Below, in pieces: positions 12,912 to 23,505 of a DNA stretch of 64,000 bases; within the stretch, counting starts at the first letter, position 1, and every line of letters starts with the position of its first letter. Source of the DNA: Phymorhynchus buccinoides (Eukaryota > Mollusca > Gastropoda > Neogastropoda > Raphitomidae). The translations under genes and the position numbers were made by a program. The DNA is taken from contig CM065686.1 of the NCBI GenBank assembly GCA_017654935.2, forward strand, positions 26,667,118 to 26,731,117. The letters run 5' to 3'. The notes under the pieces were generated by a model, which made no database searches, had not been told where the DNA came from, and saw nothing but the letters and a program-made list of their open reading frames with translations.

Positions 12912-14280
12912 CTAGTGGCTACACACACACCACCACCACAAATCCGCCTCTGCACACACACGCACAAAGAAAGAAACCCTCATGTCTCGTTCCCATTGCA
13001 GTGTACTTTCGTTCTTGTAGAACTGGGACAACAATAAAAGCGTGACGGCAGGAAGTGAATAGTGGTGGTGGTGCTGGTAATGGTGAGCGGGGCTGGGGTG
13101 GGGGCGAGGCACGGGGGGTGGGGTGGGGACAAAAGCCCATGAAGCTGGCTGCTGACTCAACCAGGAAGTTGTCATAGGGGAAGAAATTTGGGAGAAAATC
13201 CTTTCACCGCTTTCATATACATAATAACTGAACTAAAAAACATCACAACGCTACGCATTGACACAAACAGGTGAAGATGGGAAAAGAAGCGAAGTAAACA
13301 AAACAACTAAATGTTTGTCTTAAAAAAGACTTTCTCCAAGGATATGAGGCGATGTGTTTGTAAGCAAAAGATGTATAATTTGTTTAATTGAAAATGATAA
13401 TTTGGGTATGTAACTTTAAACATTATCTAAAAAAATAACTGGCTGTCTAAATGATAATTATATTATGGAATTAATCTTAGTGTATGAAGTCAGCCCAAAA
13501 TGCACTCAGTTGCTTCCCTTGAATTGCTTAGTCACCCATGTTGAAAGCACAATGAAAAACAGAAATCAGAAGCAAAAAAAGTCTGGGAGCCCTCTCTATA
13601 TAACGTATCTATAACCTTGACGTTTCTTATAAAGAATTTTTTTTTGCTGTTTCTAAAACTTTAATGTCTGTACATAACAAATCCGCTGGGGGGCAGCGGG
13701 GGCCAGGTGGGCTAACTCGTTAATTGATGATTAAAGACAGATCGAGTCGGCGCGGCTTGTCCATACTACGGGTATGCCGACCTATATTTGTGTGTATGCG
13801 ATCTACAGCTGCCGCTATAATTATGTTTGGCTGTTTCATGTCGCTGCTTGCACCCCTCTCCATAAAATAAGCTAGCCGTCTTGGGGCAAAGCGTTGTTCT
13901 AGTGAAGCGAAAGTAATGAAGATAACAAAATGCTCATTTTCTTCTAACATTTTTTCATGATGCGTGAAGGAATGATCTCGTGGAAACCAAGACTTTTCTT
14001 CTGTGGTAAGTAAAGTCGTTTAAAAAAAAGAAGCAATTACCAATGATGATGATGCAGTAATAGTAGCATAGCAGTAGCAGAAGTAGTCATAGAAGCTGCA
14101 GCAGCAGCATAGGAGAAAGGACAGTGTTAGATCTAGAGTAGTAATAGTATCCAATAACAATGTATGCTAGTCAGTCGTTTCCAACCATGACTGCCAGAAA
14201 AGGGCAGAGAGGGGGCAGATGCCATCCCAGAGGGCCGGAATGTATTATAGTATAATACAATAATGAAATGGCAAATCTCT
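12905..14280. other. Intergenic, nothing recognised
   Basis: Mixed sequence with a GGTGG-rich patch near 13060-13130 and short AGC/ATG trinucleotide runs near 14045-14110. No motif-bearing ORF, RNA gene or transposon end was seen. Confidence 0.4.
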
Positions 14281-14282
14281 CA

Positions 14283-14757
<475 letters not shown>

Positions 14758-15123
14758 ATGATGCATTGCAAGGTATTCATGCACGGCCCTGGGACTGCAG
14801 TAACATGCAGTCAAGTGCAATCAAAGGGGTTGTTAAAACATTTAGACATTCCTCTTTCTAACGCATATAATTATCAACAGTTTGAGGGCAGATGAAAGTA
14901 CTGACGTGATGCAATGTACTGGGTGAGTCGAAATTAGGGACCTTGGGTGACTGGGTCAGTTGATTTGTTGTGGACTAATACAGAGTTGTAGTCACTTTAA
15001 AATATTTTTATTGGTACAAAGGAGACACCATACAGGAAAGCACACGCGTATGCACGCACGCACACACACATACATATTGTACATAATATGTTACTCTCCC
15101 ACTCCCCACCCTCTTCCCTGTTT

Positions 15124-17113
15124 TTAGTCCGTCACCAAAGGTGATCGGACTATTGCGATGGGCTGGTTTGTATTTAGTCCGTCACCAAGACGGACTATTG
15201 CGATGGGCTGGTTTGTATTTTTGTTTGTTTGTTTGTGTGTTTTTTTTTTTGGTTTTTTTTCTGTCTGTTCCAAGGATATCTCCCGAACCGCTTGACCGAA
15301 TCGCGTCAAATTTTGTGTGAAGGTGTGCCTCCTTAATAGGAAGAGATCGGCGCAAACCATTGTGCCGTCGTGACCTTGACCTTGACGTACGACCTTGAAA
15401 ACCGAAAATCTATTTTTAGCCATATCTCGGGCACCAATCAACATAGGATGTTGAAACTTGGTATGAAGGTGGTTTGGCTTATGCCCGTTCTGATGGCATA
15501 CCGATCAAGGTCAAGGTCAAGGTCTAAGAAAGATCGCTGGAGCCTGAAAATCGGAGGGTCATTTTTTTCTCCTTCTGTCTGTCCCAAGGATATCTTTCGA
15601 ACGGGTTGACAGAATCACGTCAAATTGTGTGTGCTGGTGTGTCACCATGAGAGGAAGGCATCCGCGCAAACTATATTGCCGTCGTGACCTTGACCTTGGC
15701 GTACGACCTTGAAAACCGAAAATCTTTCAGGGGCCATAACTCCCACACCGTTAGTGTTAGAGTCTTCAAATTTGGCATGAAGGTACTTTGGCTTATGCCC
15801 GTTCTGATGGTGGCATACCGATCAAGGTCAAGATCACGGTCCGGGCGATCCGTAGGCCTTGAAAGTGGTAGGGGTCTACACATTGGGTTTTAAGCCATAT
15901 TTTCCACATTTGTACTTGACAGAAGCGCTTCAGATTGTGTGTGGTACTGTATACCCTAGAGAAGAAAACATCCGAGCATAAATTATCACCATGCTGACCT
16001 TGACCTTGAAGTGTGACCTTGAAAACCGAAATTTCCTTCTTTGCGCTATATGTTTCTTCTTCAAGCTGTATCTCGTGAACTAGAAGACAGAATCCCTTCC
16101 AATTTTGTGTCAGGATGTGACACTCTACGGGGTGTCGCAAGTGCGTGGCATTGCTGGTGACGGACATGTCTGCCGCCCGGCGACGCCCTTGTTTTGTTTG
16201 TTTGTTTGTTTGTTTGTTTGTTTGTTTGTTTGTTTGTTTGTTTTTCTGTCTGTCCCAAGGATATCTCCCGAACCGCTTGACCGAATCGCGTCAAATTTTG
16301 TGTGAAGGTGTGCCTCCTTAATAGGAAGAGATCGGCGCAAACCATTTTGCCGTCGTGACCTTGACCTTGACGTACGACCTTGAAAACCGAAAATCTATTT
16401 TTAGCCATATCTCGGGCACCGATCAACATAGGATGTTGAAACTTGGTATGAAGGTGGTTTGGCTTATGCCCGTTCTGATGATGGCATACCGATCAAGGTC
16501 AAGGTCAAAAAGATCGCTGGAGCCTGAAAATCGGAGGGTCATTTTTTTCTCCTTCTGTCTGTCCCAAGGATATCTTTCGAACGGGTTGACAGAATCACGT
16601 CAAATTTTGTGTGCTGGTGTGTCACCATGAGAGGAAGGCATCCGCGCAAACCATTTTGCCGTCGTGACCTTGACCTTGGCGTACGACCTTGAAAACCGAA
16701 AATCTTTCAGGGGCTTATGCCCGTTCTGATGGTGGCATACCGATCAAGGTCAAGGTCACGGTCCGGGCGATCAGTAGGCCTTGCAAGTGGTAGGGGTCTA
16801 CACATTGGGTTTTTAAGCCATATTTTCCACGTACTTGACAGAAGCGCTTCAGATTGTGTGTGGTACTGTATACCCTAGAGAAGAAAACATCCGAGCATAA
16901 ATTATCACCATGCTGACCTTGACCTTGAAGTGTGACCTTGAAAACCGAAATTTCCTTCTTTGCGCTATATGTTTCTTCTTCAAGCTGTATCTCGTGAACT
17001 AGAAGACAGAATCCCTTCCAATTTAGTGTCAGGATGTGACACTCTACGGGGTGTCGCAAGTGCGTGGCATTGCTGGTGACGGACATGTCTGCCGCTCGGC
17101 GACGCCCTTGTTG
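15124..17113. repeat. Head-to-tail pair of ~0.95-kb dispersed repeat units rich in TGACCTTGACCTTGA
   Basis: Unit 1 (about 15170-16193) and unit 2 (about 16244-17113) share long near-identical stretches in the same order, for example CCAAGGATATCTCCCGAACC, TTGACCGAATCGCGTCAAAT and GCATACCGATCAAGGTCAAG. Both end in GCCGC(C/T)CGGCGACGCCCTTG. They are separated by a (GTTT)n linker (16194-16243). The left border holds a duplicated hairpin head, TAGTCCGTCACCAA followed by CGGACTATTGCGATGGGCTG. TGACCTTGACCTTG(A/G) or its complement recurs throughout. A diverged third copy lies at 26580-27175. There is no credible ORF. It is a non-autonomous element or satellite-like family of unknown class. Confidence 0.8.
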
Positions 17114-17290
17114 TAACTTGTTTGTGTATTGTTTATTTTCCCTTCTTTTCCACTTTCTTTATTGTTTACCACTTTGGAATTGTTAGTTTCTTCGTTTTTG
17201 TTTTGTTTTTACGGATGGCTTGATGAAACAAGTTTTTATTTTCTTCTTCAATGTTCCATCTGGAAATAAAATGTTGACTTGACTTGACTT

Positions 17291-17292
<2 letters not shown>
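17114..17292 (+). mobile_element. Probable LINE 3' end with (GACTT)n tail
   Basis: T-rich 3'UTR-like sequence ends in GGAAATAAAATGTTGACTTG with iterated GACTT, an AATAAA-containing end with a short tandem tail as seen in CR1/L2-type LINEs. No coding remnant is attached. The assignment is by resemblance only. Confidence 0.45.
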
Positions 17293-17341
<49 letters not shown>

Positions 17342-17902
17342 AGACATAAAAATAATAAAACATGGTAAGACATATCGAACAGGTAGAAAAAAGGGCGGAA
17401 GTTACGAAACACAGGTTCAGCAATTTCCGACACAGCTCGGGCTACGCAGACGACACCAAATTTCAGGAAAATGTAATACATATTGCCTTCAAAATCAACT
17501 TTCAAAAGCAAAATATAGAACCAGACACAGCGGAATCGCGTCCCAACGGATTCTTCTGGAACTGTGTGGCCAGCAAATGTCCGACATTTACGCGGTATCC
17601 GAGTTTGTACGTTCTTGTACACTTCGGGCCAGCATTATATTATAGACTAGTTACACCCGTGCTCGACACGGGCCCAGAAATATGTTTTTTTAAATGCAAA
17701 TATAATTATTTTTTATTCAATCTTACATTGATGGAACATAATTATATGCTGTCTATGAATGTAAGAGAGTTCCCCGTACCACACATACTAAAGATGCAAT
17801 ACTGGAAGCAATGTAGTGATTTGAGCACATTTTGCGTGACTTAGTGACAAAGTTTATTAGCACTGTGTTGTCGTTGTGTGAGAGCGAGAAGGGGAGACTG
17901 AG

Positions 17903-17982
<80 letters not shown>

Positions 17983-18240
17983 GTTACGAAACACAGGTTC
18001 AGCATTCTACGTGTTTTCTGAGGTAGATTAGGCAATTTCGGACACAGCTCGGGCGACGCAGACGACACAAAATTTCAAAACATTTCATACATTTTGCCTT
18101 CAAAATCAAACCAGACATAGCGGAATCGCGTCCCAACGCGTTCTTCTGGAACTGTATGGCAAGCAAAGTCCAACATTTACACAGTACAGTATACGAGTTT
18201 CCACGTTCTTGTAGACTTCCGGCCTTAGCGTATTATATTA
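17293..18240. repeat. (CA)n, two diverged copies of a ~250-bp repeat, and (GA)n
   Basis: Copy 1 (about 17399-17650) and copy 2 (about 17982-18235) share ACGAAACACAGGTTCAGCA, GACACAGCTCGGGC, GCGGAATCGCGTCCCAACG and ATTCTTCTGGAACTGT-like blocks in the same orientation. Each differs by indels. CA repeats (17293-17339) precede copy 1 and GA repeats (17908-17981) precede copy 2. The class is unknown and there is no coding capacity. Confidence 0.75.
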
Positions 18241-18472
18241 CAGATGGTTATGTCAACCTTGGCTCATCTTCGAATGAGTGACTGTGGAAGCTCAACATCC
18301 GTTGAGCAGAGCATGACCCAGAAAGTGAAACTGAGTAAATCACATAACAGATTCAACTCAATCTCAGGATACTGAGCAACAAAAGAAATGGGTGCCAAAA
18401 ACAGGTGTGAAATAAAGCCAACTGCCAATTTCAAATTCAAAGATAGCTTTGCGCAAACAGTTCATAACGTCA

Positions 18473-18716
18473 TTAACCCTTTCGCCGCCAGCCCCTTTTC
18501 AGCCAAATTATACCATTAAGCTTAACTGTGTAGAGACATTTTCTTTTGCAATATTTTGAATTCTTTTGTGTCATAAGTGGTGCATAAGGCCTATCCTACC
18601 TCCCAAAATTAAGAAAATAGGGTCTTCGGATAACAGGCCCTGATTTCATACCTTTTAGTGACATGGGTGTTAAACCATTGTGGTGCATGATGCGACGTTG
18701 GCGGTGAAAGGGTTAA
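18473..18716. mobile_element. piggyBac-like MITE with TTAA target duplication
   Basis: A 236-bp element (18477-18712) is bounded by TTAA on both sides. Its inverted ends are CCCTTTCGCCGCCA at the left and TGGCGGTGAAAGGG at the right. TTAA duplication with CCC...GGG ends is diagnostic of the piggyBac superfamily. There is no transposase. The right-hand TTAA supplies the TAA stop of the adjacent minus-strand Tc1-like transposase remnant. Confidence 0.82.
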
Positions 18717-19400
18717 TAGCAAGTGTGACCTCCGTGGGCATGAATACAGGCTTGGAAGCGGCGTGGCATTGAGGCAATGAGTCCATCCAGCTGGATCTGT
18801 GGGATGGCTCCTCATTCTCTAACCAGGTCTGCTTCCAAGGCATCCAGTGTCTGGGGACGGGCGGGCATGCCGTAATCAGCTCACCTAAGCATGTCCCATA
18901 CCTGTTCAATCGGGTTGAGGTCAGGGAACTGGGGTAGCCAGTCAAGATAGGCGATGTTGTGGGTGTTCAACTCATTGCTGATGACATGTGCCCAGTGACA
19001 TGGCGCGTTGTCGTCCACAAAGACAAAGCTAGCACCATGCTATTTCATCAGGGGGATCACTTGAGGTCTGATGACGTCATTCAAGTGGTGCATAACGTTC
19101 ACAGTGCCCCTCCGGATGACCCCTACATGGGTACGTCCTCCAGTCCAAATGCCACCCAGACCATCGGATTGCCACCACCATAACGGGCATGCTCAGCAAC
19201 AGCAAAGGCCAAACATCTCCCCCCAGGCTGTCTTCACACTTGCTGACGCCCATCATTAAAATCCAAACGCATCGTTTCACATTAAAAGCTAGCCAAAAAG
19301 ACAGCCGTTGCGTCTTCGTGAAAGACTCTTCAGTCTGCATGTCGGCCTGCAAAGTTGTCCACAGTGAATGTTCAAGCTGAGTCAGAAGACTTGAGGGATA
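18714..19400 (-). pseudogene. Tc1-like transposase, C-terminal half, frameshifted
   Basis: Minus-strand translation across frames gives the Tc1 DDE signature. A glycine-rich segment (ARYGGGNPMVWV) is followed by RTHVGVIRRGTV, then the second catalytic aspartate block FVFVDDNAPCHWAHV. The conserved PQFPDLNPIEQVWDML block carries the third acidic residue, and the C-terminus reads SMPRRFQACIHAHGGHT before a TAA stop at 18716-18714. In-frame stops and at least one frameshift disable it. The 5' part is cut off where the Ginger-like element begins at 19406. Confidence 0.87.
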
Positions 19401-19749
19401 TATTATGTCACAGTGAGAACTGGAATTCAGGGGGATTCGGAATCCCACTAGAGGAGATTGAAATTCCGATTTGCCCTAGGGCAAATCAGAATTCCGATCG
19501 CAACTCGAAAAATTCCAGTGAACATCGGAATTCTGATTTGCCCTAGTGGAAATTAGAATCAACAAGCTAGTGGAAATTGGAATTCTGATGTCCACTAGGG
19601 TATTTGAGAATCAAATTAAAACAAAGCGAAATGAACTTGAATATGGTGGTTTTAAATGATTTTGTTTGTTTTTTCTTTGCTGTTCTTTTATTATAAATAA
19701 TAAATGTGATTATTTAGACTGTGAAATGTTAGATATTCACCGCATCTAG

Positions 19750-20590
19750 GAGTCACCATATGAACTAGTGTTTGGCCAGTTACCTCGGTCAAACTTGATC
19801 CTGTGGCGTAAAATGGCACAGCAAGGCATCACAAATGAAGAAGATCTCCCAGAAGAAGTGGTTCGACAGATGGAAGCTGAAGTTCATCCTGACATCCTTG
19901 GCGTTCACCCTGCTGTTGGTGTTCACCCTGACGTCACTGGCGTTAATCCTGACGTCCCTGCTGTTGGTGTTCACCCTGACGTCCCTGGCGTTAACCCTGC
20001 TGTTGGTGTTCACCCTGACGTCACTGGCGTTAATCCTGACGTCCCTGCTGTTGGTGTTCACCCTGACGTCCCTGGCGTTAATCCTGACGTCCCTGCTGTT
20101 GGTGTTCACCCTGACGTCCCTGCTGTTGGCGTTCACCCTGACGTCCCTGGCGTTAACCCTGCTGTTGGTGTTCACCCTGACGTCACTGGCGTTAATCCTG
20201 ACGTCCCTGCTGTTGGTGTTCACCCTGACGTCCCTGGCGTTAATCCTGACGTCCCTGCTGTTGGTGTTCACCCTGACGTCCCTGCTGTTGGCGTTCACCC
20301 TGACGTCCCTGGCGTTAACCCTGCTGTTGGTGTTCACCCTGACGTCAATGGCGTTAATCCTGACGTCCCTGCTGTTGGTGTTCACCCTGACGTCCCTGGC
20401 GTTAATCCTGACGTCCCTGCTGTTGGTGTTCACCCTGACGTCCCTGGCGTTAATCCTGACGTCCCTGCTGTTGGTGTTCACCCTGACGTCCCTGCTGTTG
20501 GTGTTCACCCTGACGTCCCTGCTGTTGGTGTTCACCCTGACGTCCATGGCGTTAACCCTGACGTCCCTGCTGTTGGTGTTCACCCTGACG
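19750..20590 (+). pseudogene. Integrase-type transposase remnant fused to an in-frame VHPDV repeat
   Basis: After a possible acceptor AG at 19748-19749 the frame reads SPYELVFGQLPRSNLILW, the hallmark end of a retroviral-type integrase core as found in Ginger and domesticated integrase proteins. It continues through QGITNEEDLPEEV and then about 240 codons of iterated VHPDVPAVG and VNPDVPG units. All repeat units are multiples of three, so the frame survives until a 1-nt loss (GACGTCCTGCTG) near 20590. No upstream catalytic D,D residues remain in the window. It could be an exon of a spliced transposase. Alone it is not a functional gene. Confidence 0.7.
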
Positions 20591-20994
20591 TCCTGCTGTT
20601 GGCGTTAACCCTGACGTCCCTGCTGTTGGTGTTCACCCTGACGTCCCTGCTGTTGGTGTTCACCCTGACGTCCCTGCTGTTGGTGTTCACCCTGACGTCC
20701 CTGGCGTTAACCCTGACGTCACTGCTGTTGGTGTTCACCCTGACGTCCCTGGCGTTAATCCTGACGTCCCTGCTGTTACTGGTATTACTGGGTACTTTAT
20801 AATCACAGAGGCGTCTCTGTGAAATTCGGGTTGCTCCCACCTGGAGAGCGCGTCGCAGCCAGAGGCGCGCCACCCAATTGTGTTGGTTTTTTTTGCATGC
20901 GATTTTTGTCTCTGATGAGGGGGGTAAATTTTGACCAAATGACAACTTTTTCGTTGCCACTGGGTTTAACGTATGCTAAGTGCATGGGCACACG

Positions 20995-21025
<31 letters not shown>

Positions 21026-21925
21026 TCCACGTTCAGACCGTTACGGCCTAGTGCAGAATGAGAGGAAAAAATCCCCTGTACCCAGGTTCGAACTCGGCTT
21101 TACTTGACACGAAGCGAACGCGATACCACTGTGCCACTCTACACCACTGACGTCCCTGCTGTTGGTGTTCACCCTGACGTCCCTGGCGTTAATCCTGACG
21201 TCCCTGCTGTTGGTGTTCACCCTGACGTCCCTGGCGTTAATCCTGATGTCCCTGCTGTTGGTGTTCACCCTGACGTCCCTGCTGTTGGTGTTCACCCTGA
21301 CGTCCCTGCTGTTCACCCTGACGTCCCTGGCGTTAATCCTGACGTCCCTGCTGTTGGTGTTAACCCTGACGTCCCTGCTGTTGGTGTTAACCCTGACGTC
21401 CCTGCTGTTGGTGTTCACCCTGACGTCCCTGGCGTTAACCCTGACGTCCCTGCTGTTGGTGTTAACCCTGACGTCCTGCTGTTGCTGTTCACCCTGACGT
21501 CCCTGGCGTTAACCCTGACGTCCTGCTGTTGGTGTTCACCCTGACGTCCCTGCTGTTGGTGTTCACCCTGACGTCCCTGGCGTTAATCCTGACGTCCCTG
21601 CTGTTGGTGTTCACCCTGACGTCCCTGCTGTTGGTGTTCACCCTGACGTCCCTGCTGTTGGTGTTCACCCTGACGTCCCTGCTGTTGGCGTTAACCCTGA
21701 CGTCCCTGGCGTTAACCCTGACGTCCCTGCTGTTGGTGTTCACCCTGACGTGGCCCTGTCCCTGTTGGTGTTCACCCTGACGTCCCTGCTGTTGGTGTTC
21801 ACCCTGACGTCCCTGGCGTTAACCCTGACGTCCCTGCTGTTGGTGTTCACCCTGACGTCCCTGGCGTTAACCCTGTCCCTGAGGTGTCTGCTGTTGGTGT
21901 TCACCTGGACGTTATTGTGGATGAT
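19893..21925 (+). repeat. Coding minisatellite of 21/27-bp units (TGACGTCC-rich)
   Basis: Units of 27 bp (GTTCACCCTGACGTCCCTGC plus TGTTGGT) alternate with 21-bp units ending in CTGGC. Early on they form larger 48-bp or longer combinations. Every unit carries TGACGTC, and several become full palindromic TGACGTCA (about 19929, 20018, 20177, 20715). The frame is kept in the first ~700 bp but is broken repeatedly after 20590. A 369-bp SINE interrupts the array at 20779-21147. Confidence 0.92.
20779..21147 (-). mobile_element. tRNA-derived SINE inserted in the minisatellite
   Basis: On the minus strand the 5' end carries box A (TGGCACAGTGG) and box B (GAGTTCGAACCTGG). The body contains GGATGAGACGATAAACCGAG and GTCCCGTGTGCCCATGC, then GGTGGCGCGCCTCTGGC and AGCAACCCGAATTTCACAGA, ending in an AT-rich tail. 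This body matches a SINE type I recall as common in gastropods and other molluscs. Minisatellite units resume immediately on both sides, so it inserted after the array existed. Confidence 0.85.
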
Positions 21926-22517
21926 CACCCTGACTGTGCTATGACTGCTCCCACAAATGATGCCACTAGTAAATCTAAAAAAAGAGGGAGAAACGTTTTG
22001 CTTTTACATGATAACCCAATGGTGGCAGCTGGAACTGAAGAACTGAATAGAAGTATCATTGATGCAGTTGTGAACAAAGAGTCCCATGCTGTTTTGTCCA
22101 TTTCATAAGTTTTTGACTCTTCTTTTGTTCCTGCCGAAGCCAGTCATGTGAAGGAACCCTTGATGGTGGAACAGTTTGTTCTTTGGAAACGTTGCAATAT
22201 GGTAGAAAATAATAATAGTGGTTCAAAACATAAAAAAACAATATCTGTGTGCTAGAAGGAATTACCTTCAGTCAGCCCGAAAGCAGGCAAAACAGCATGA
22301 AGAAAAAGTGAAGAAGCTGATTGTATCATACAAAGGCGGCGATACAGTGGGTGTAAAGATACACCAGGCTGACAGAACAAACACAGATGCTCGTCTTCTT
22401 CCCTGTAAAGTGATGACAGTAAAACGGTCTCAAAACAATCGTGAAATGTATAGACGGTTCACTGTTTCAGGGATAATCAAAAATTGGTTTCATTCAGAAG
22501 AACTCGTTGACACTTAA
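21884..22517 (+). pseudogene. C-terminal domain of the Ginger-like transposase, frameshifted
   Basis: After the minisatellite the reading continues DDHPDCAMTAPTNDATSKSK, then a basic KKRGRNV motif and a stop at 22106-22108. A second frame (22218-22517) opens YLCARRNYLQSARKQAKQHE and carries a small beta-rich C-terminal domain: GDTVGVKIHQADR, then LLPCKVMTV, YRRFTVSGII and ending FHSEELVDT. The GDxV...DRxxxDxxxLP pattern is the post-integrase domain of Ginger and KRBA2/SCAND3-like proteins (family knowledge). The stop codon lies 34 bp inside the right TIR boundary, as expected for the 3' end of such an element. Confidence 0.7.
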
Positions 22518-22982
22518 TCCACTAGTGTTTTCCTATAATTATGATCTCCACTAGTGGAAATCAGAATTCCAATTTCCACTAGCTTGTTGATTCTAATTTC
22601 CACTAGGGCAAATCAGAATTCCGATGTTCACTGGAATTTTTCGAGTTGCGATCGGAATTCTGATTTGCCCTAGGGCAAATCTGAATTCCAATCTCCACTA
22701 GTGGGATTCCGAATCCCCCTGAATTCTAATTATCACTGTGACATAAATACTGAACGAAAAAAGTAACTGACATTGTTTGCTGTAACTTTTTATTGGACAA
22801 ACCCATTATCCTGAAATTTGAACAAAGTGAACTTCATCTATCATGTACAGAATACACAAAAGAAAAACCAAATCCGAAATCACGTGATCGAATTCCATCA
22901 ATTCATTTAGGACTGGTGTGTAAACAAAAGTCACAGGGTCAAAATCCAATTGATTCACGAACTAAGCAGTCTCAATGCTAGA

Positions 22983-23369
22983 CGGGCGTTTCGGTGATGT
23001 TGGAGAAGAGTTAATCGCCTTGCAGGACGCATTGCGCGTAGTCCTCTCTCATGCAGACGATTGCGCACTGTGTTGGAGCTAATTCTCCTGAGTTCAGGGA
23101 TGGTGTGGGCAGTGACTGTGCTGGGCTGGAAGCGGTTCCGCAGGTGTGTCAGGGCGATAAACCGATCCTGTTGAGGAGTCGTCACTCTCGGGCGCCCGCC
23201 GCCCACTGCGTTGAAGGTCAGAGGTCGTTCCTGTCGCCACGTATCGACGATGCCACAGCCGGACAGTCTGTCTGGTCACTCCAAAGTGCCTTGCTGTCGC
23301 AGAAATGGATGCTCCCCCTTGCAACATGCCAACAACACGAAGTCTCTCACCTTCATATAAGCGTGGCAT
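22983..23369 (-). pseudogene. Tc1-like transposase N-terminal (paired HTH) fragment
   Basis: The minus-strand start MPRLYEGERLRVVGMLQGGA leads into the first helix-turn-helix (TARHFGVTRQTVRLWHRRY). The GRPR-type AT-hook linker (GGGRPRVTTPQQDRF) follows in a shifted frame. A second HTH contains ISSNTVRNRLHERGLRA, and a stop follows soon after. This is the bipartite DNA-binding domain of Tc1 transposases. The frameshift near 23200 and absence of the DDE domain make it non-functional, though a truncated DNA-binding product is conceivable. Confidence 0.87.
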
Positions 23370-23505
23370 CTTTACGTGTGGGCTTGTTCAATGCAAAAGT
23401 ATGGATAAAGTTGGCATTTGGTTCAGAGATTACAGTTCAGGCATTTTTTAATGTGTGCACGTAAAAAGCGAGAAATGATGCACGTGATATCTGTTTTTGT
23501 CATTA

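Larger units (their letters stand above)
19406..22743 (+). mobile_element. Ginger-like (integrase-type) DNA transposon with ~193-bp TIRs, internally deleted
   Basis: The element starts TGTCACAGTGA and ends TCACTGTGACA. Its terminal inverted repeats (19406-19598 and 22551-22743) match at nearly every base and are built from sub-repeats such as GGAATTCTGATTTGCCCTAG. TGT...ACA termini plus an integrase-type coding remnant point to the Ginger group of cut-and-paste elements, which use a retroelement-like integrase (family assignment from memory). A TA lies at each flank, but no 4-bp duplication is evident. The coding remnant retains the end of the catalytic domain and the C-terminal domain. The earlier exons are missing, so it is non-autonomous. 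It sits directly beside, and may have split, Tc1-like sequence. Confidence 0.8.

Noticed and set aside
19789..20583. 264-codon minus-strand ORF (NTNSRDVRVN repeats)
   Set aside because: Shadow of the plus-strand coding minisatellite. The plus frame continues from recognisable integrase sequence.
19835..20608. 257-codon second plus-strand frame (LLLVFTLTSLAL), hydrophobic and membrane-like
   Set aside because: A consequence of the 3n period leaving other frames open. No link to a known domain.
18714..23369. One Tc1 transposase gene split by the Ginger-like insertion
   Set aside because: Tempting, since a C-terminal half lies left and an N-terminal half right. However, the right fragment has its own 3'UTR-like sequence and TIR before the Ginger end, so the halves appear to belong to different copies or families.
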